Source of the DNA: Sphaerochaetaceae bacterium
GTDB taxonomy: Bacteria > Spirochaetota > Spirochaetia > Sphaerochaetales > Sphaerochaetaceae
DNA: 6,598 nucleotides
Direction: 5' to 3'
Assembly: GCA_023231265.1 (NCBI GenBank)
Contig: JALNVT010000146.1
Coordinates: 1 to 6,598 of the forward strand
Shown here: positions 5,741 through 6,598 of the stretch, one piece after another
Layout of the letters: every line of letters starts with the position of its first letter
Numbering within the stretch: the first letter of the stretch is position 1
Translations under genes and position numbers: made by a program
Notes under the pieces: generated by a model
What the model was told of the DNA's origin: nothing
Database searches by the model: none
Seen by the model: the letters and a program-made list of their open reading frames with translations, nothing else

Positions 5741-5769
5741 TTTACAATTATTAGATGTTGTTGTATATT
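5741..5769 (+). promoter_or_regulatory. Promoter of binding-protein copy 2
   Basis: TTTACA (5741-5746), 17-nt spacer ending TTGTTG, TATATT (5764-5769): identical hexamers and spacing to copy 1. Transcription should start near 5776, leaving about 20 nt before the GTG. A second TATAAT at 5701-5706 lies within the conserved upstream block and could be an alternative -10, though no good -35 pairs with it. Confidence 0.7.
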
Positions 5770-5775
5770 ACAACA
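5759..5775 (+). promoter_or_regulatory. Possible operator: dyad over the -10 of copy 2
   Basis: TGTTGTATATTACAACA is a perfect 7-bp inverted repeat around a 3-nt centre and covers the whole -10 hexamer, a position typical of a repressor site. Copy 1 keeps only the left half (4548-4554); the right half has changed. No regulator gene is in the window, so the role is inferred. Confidence 0.4.
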
Positions 5776-5783
5776 CACATATT

Positions 5784-5787
5784 GGAG
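5784..5787 (+). promoter_or_regulatory. Shine-Dalgarno deciding the GTG start of copy 2
   Basis: GGAG, 8 nt before GTG at 5796-5798. No ATG is available at the matching place, and the frame from GTG gives a complete signal peptide that aligns with copy 1. Confidence 0.8.
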
Positions 5788-5795
5788 AGAAAAAA

Positions 5796-6598
5796 GTGAA
5801 CATAAAAAAATTACTATCAATCGCATCAGTCGTATCATTATCAACTGTCGCTCTATTTGCAAACGGTACAAAAGAAATTAACAGCAATCCTAACTCATAT
5901 AAAGTTGGAGTATCAAAAATATTACCTCATCCAGCATTGGATGCAGTTGAACAAGGAATTCAAGATTATCTTGCTACAACAGATTTAGAAATTACTTATG
6001 ACTTTCAAAATGCTAATGGTGATATCTCTACCGCTGCTTCCATTGCATCACAGTTAAAAAGTGAAAAGGTTGATGTAGCCGTAGGTATTGGAACACCAAC
6101 AGCTCAAGCTCTAGCTAATTCCATGGAAACAACACCAATAGTATTTTCAGCAGTAACAGACCCTGAAGCATCAGGTCTAACAGGACCTACCTACTGTGGT
6201 GTATCAGATGTAACACCTGTTGAAGCTCAGCTCAAACTTTTAGTTGAAGTAACTGGAGCAAAAGTAATAGGTAACATCTATACAAGTGGAGAAGCAAATG
6301 GCGTTATAATTAACAATATGGTTCAAGAAGCTTGTGATAATTTAGGTCTTAAATGTGTTAGCAGCGCAGTTTCAAACTCTGCAGAAGTAAAAATGGCAGC
6401 TCAGTCTATTATTGACCGTGTAGATGCAATTTATCTTGGCCCTGACAATGCTGTAGTATCAGCATTCAGCAGTATCAGTGATGTTTCTTCTAAAAACAAC
6501 ATCCCAGTTATGAGTGCTGACCCAACAAGTTCAAATGGTTTTGATTACTTAATTTCATGGGGCTTCAATTATTACAACATTGGTGTAGCAACTGGTAA
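5796..6598 (+). CDS. ABC transporter periplasmic substrate-binding protein, TrpX/TyrX-like (copy 2, 3' end missing)
   Basis: Starting at GTG 5796, 267 codons are readable before the right edge; by comparison with copy 1 about 60 residues are missing. It begins with MNIKKLLSIASVVSLSTVA then LFANGTKE, a signal peptide without lipobox. The mature part is the same ABC_sub_bind family as copy 1, with about 76% identity from YKVG to VATGK. LPHPALDAVEQG, TPTAQAL, CGVSDVTP, SGEANG, PDNAV and SWGFNYYNIG are all kept. Differences cluster in 'SVSDVCNTAKVPLMG' against 'SISDVSSKNNIPVMS' and in 'SISDKPVIFA' against 'SMETTPIVFS', surface or hinge-like segments that could alter ligand preference. It has its own promoter with a possible operator over the -10, so it can be regulated apart from copy 1. 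Permease and ATPase genes of the importer, if present, would follow to the right. Confidence 0.92.
   Translation, partial: MNIKKLLSIASVVSLSTVALFANGTKEINSNPNSYKVGVSKILPHPALDAVEQGIQDYLATTDLEITYDFQNANGDISTAASIASQLKSEKVDVAVGIGTPTAQALANSMETTPIVFSAVTDPEASGLTGPTYCGVSDVTPVEAQLKLLVEVTGAKVIGNIYTSGEANGVIINNMVQEACDNLGLKCVSSAVSNSAEVKMAAQSIIDRVDAIYLGPDNAVVSAFSSISDVSSKNNIPVMSADPTSSNGFDYLISWGFNYYNIGVATG

Larger units (their letters stand above)
4488..6598 (+). repeat. Tandem duplication of promoter plus binding-protein gene
   Basis: Two direct copies, 4488-5381 and 5699-6598 (second cut by the window edge). From 4488 to 4558 the upstream DNA aligns without gaps to 5699-5769 at a constant offset of 1211, with 53 of 71 bases identical by hand count. 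The coding parts then align at offset 1208; the encoded proteins share about 177 of 234 residues from the first YKVG onward. Divergence of third codon positions shows an old duplication, not an assembly artefact. Confidence 0.85.

Noticed and set aside
5686..5871. 61-codon minus-strand frame
   Set aside because: Overlaps the promoter and signal peptide of copy 2 in antisense; composition reflects AT-richness only.
1..6598. CRISPR array, tRNA, rRNA, insertion sequence or attachment site
   Set aside because: No regularly spaced repeats, no tRNA cloverleaf-like sequence, no transposase motif and no terminal inverted repeats with target duplication were seen on either strand.

Overview
The window is AT-rich and looks like a chromosomal segment from a host-associated spirochaete, most likely Treponema or a close relative. 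The clues are a lipoprotein with the loose lipobox I-T-S-C, and two periplasmic binding proteins whose mature part begins 'FANGTKE', a style common in treponemal exported proteins. The genus is an inference; there is no rRNA or marker gene to settle it.

Region 1 (1-2093, minus strand) is a compact three-gene unit, read right to left. A PHP-type metal phosphoesterase of the CpsB/YwqE kind (2044-1406) is followed 24 nt later by an AAA/ABC-type ATPase of the RloA/AbiLi kind (1381-116). One base after its stop codon the first 38 codons of an RloB/AbiLii-like gene begin and run off the left edge. ATPase plus RloB is the architecture of the AbiL/RloAB phage-defence type. Two points make this locus unusual: a PHP enzyme with an intact set of metal ligands leads the unit, and the ATPase and the RloB-like partner both depart from consensus at positions usually linked to catalysis. 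This is the best candidate for an undescribed system in the window.

Region 2 (2094-3711, minus strand) is a two-gene operon. An outer-surface or periplasmic lipoprotein with a probable CsgG-like domain and a TPR-like tail is translationally coupled to a 125-residue cytoplasmic protein of unknown function. A 19-bp perfect stem terminator separates it from region 1.

Region 3 (3630-4417) is a divergent AT-rich promoter region followed by a monocistronic plus-strand gene for a 138-residue protein that is exactly half Asp/Glu (69 of 138), closed by a strong intrinsic terminator.

Region 4 (4488-6598, plus strand) holds two tandem, separately transcribed copies of a periplasmic substrate-binding protein of the ABC_sub_bind (TrpX/TyrX-like) family. 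They are about 76% identical over 234 compared residues. The duplication includes the promoter: TTTACA-17 nt-TATATT occurs in both copies at the same offset. The second copy starts with GTG and runs off the right edge. No permease or ATPase gene for a transporter lies in the window; if present they should be to the right.
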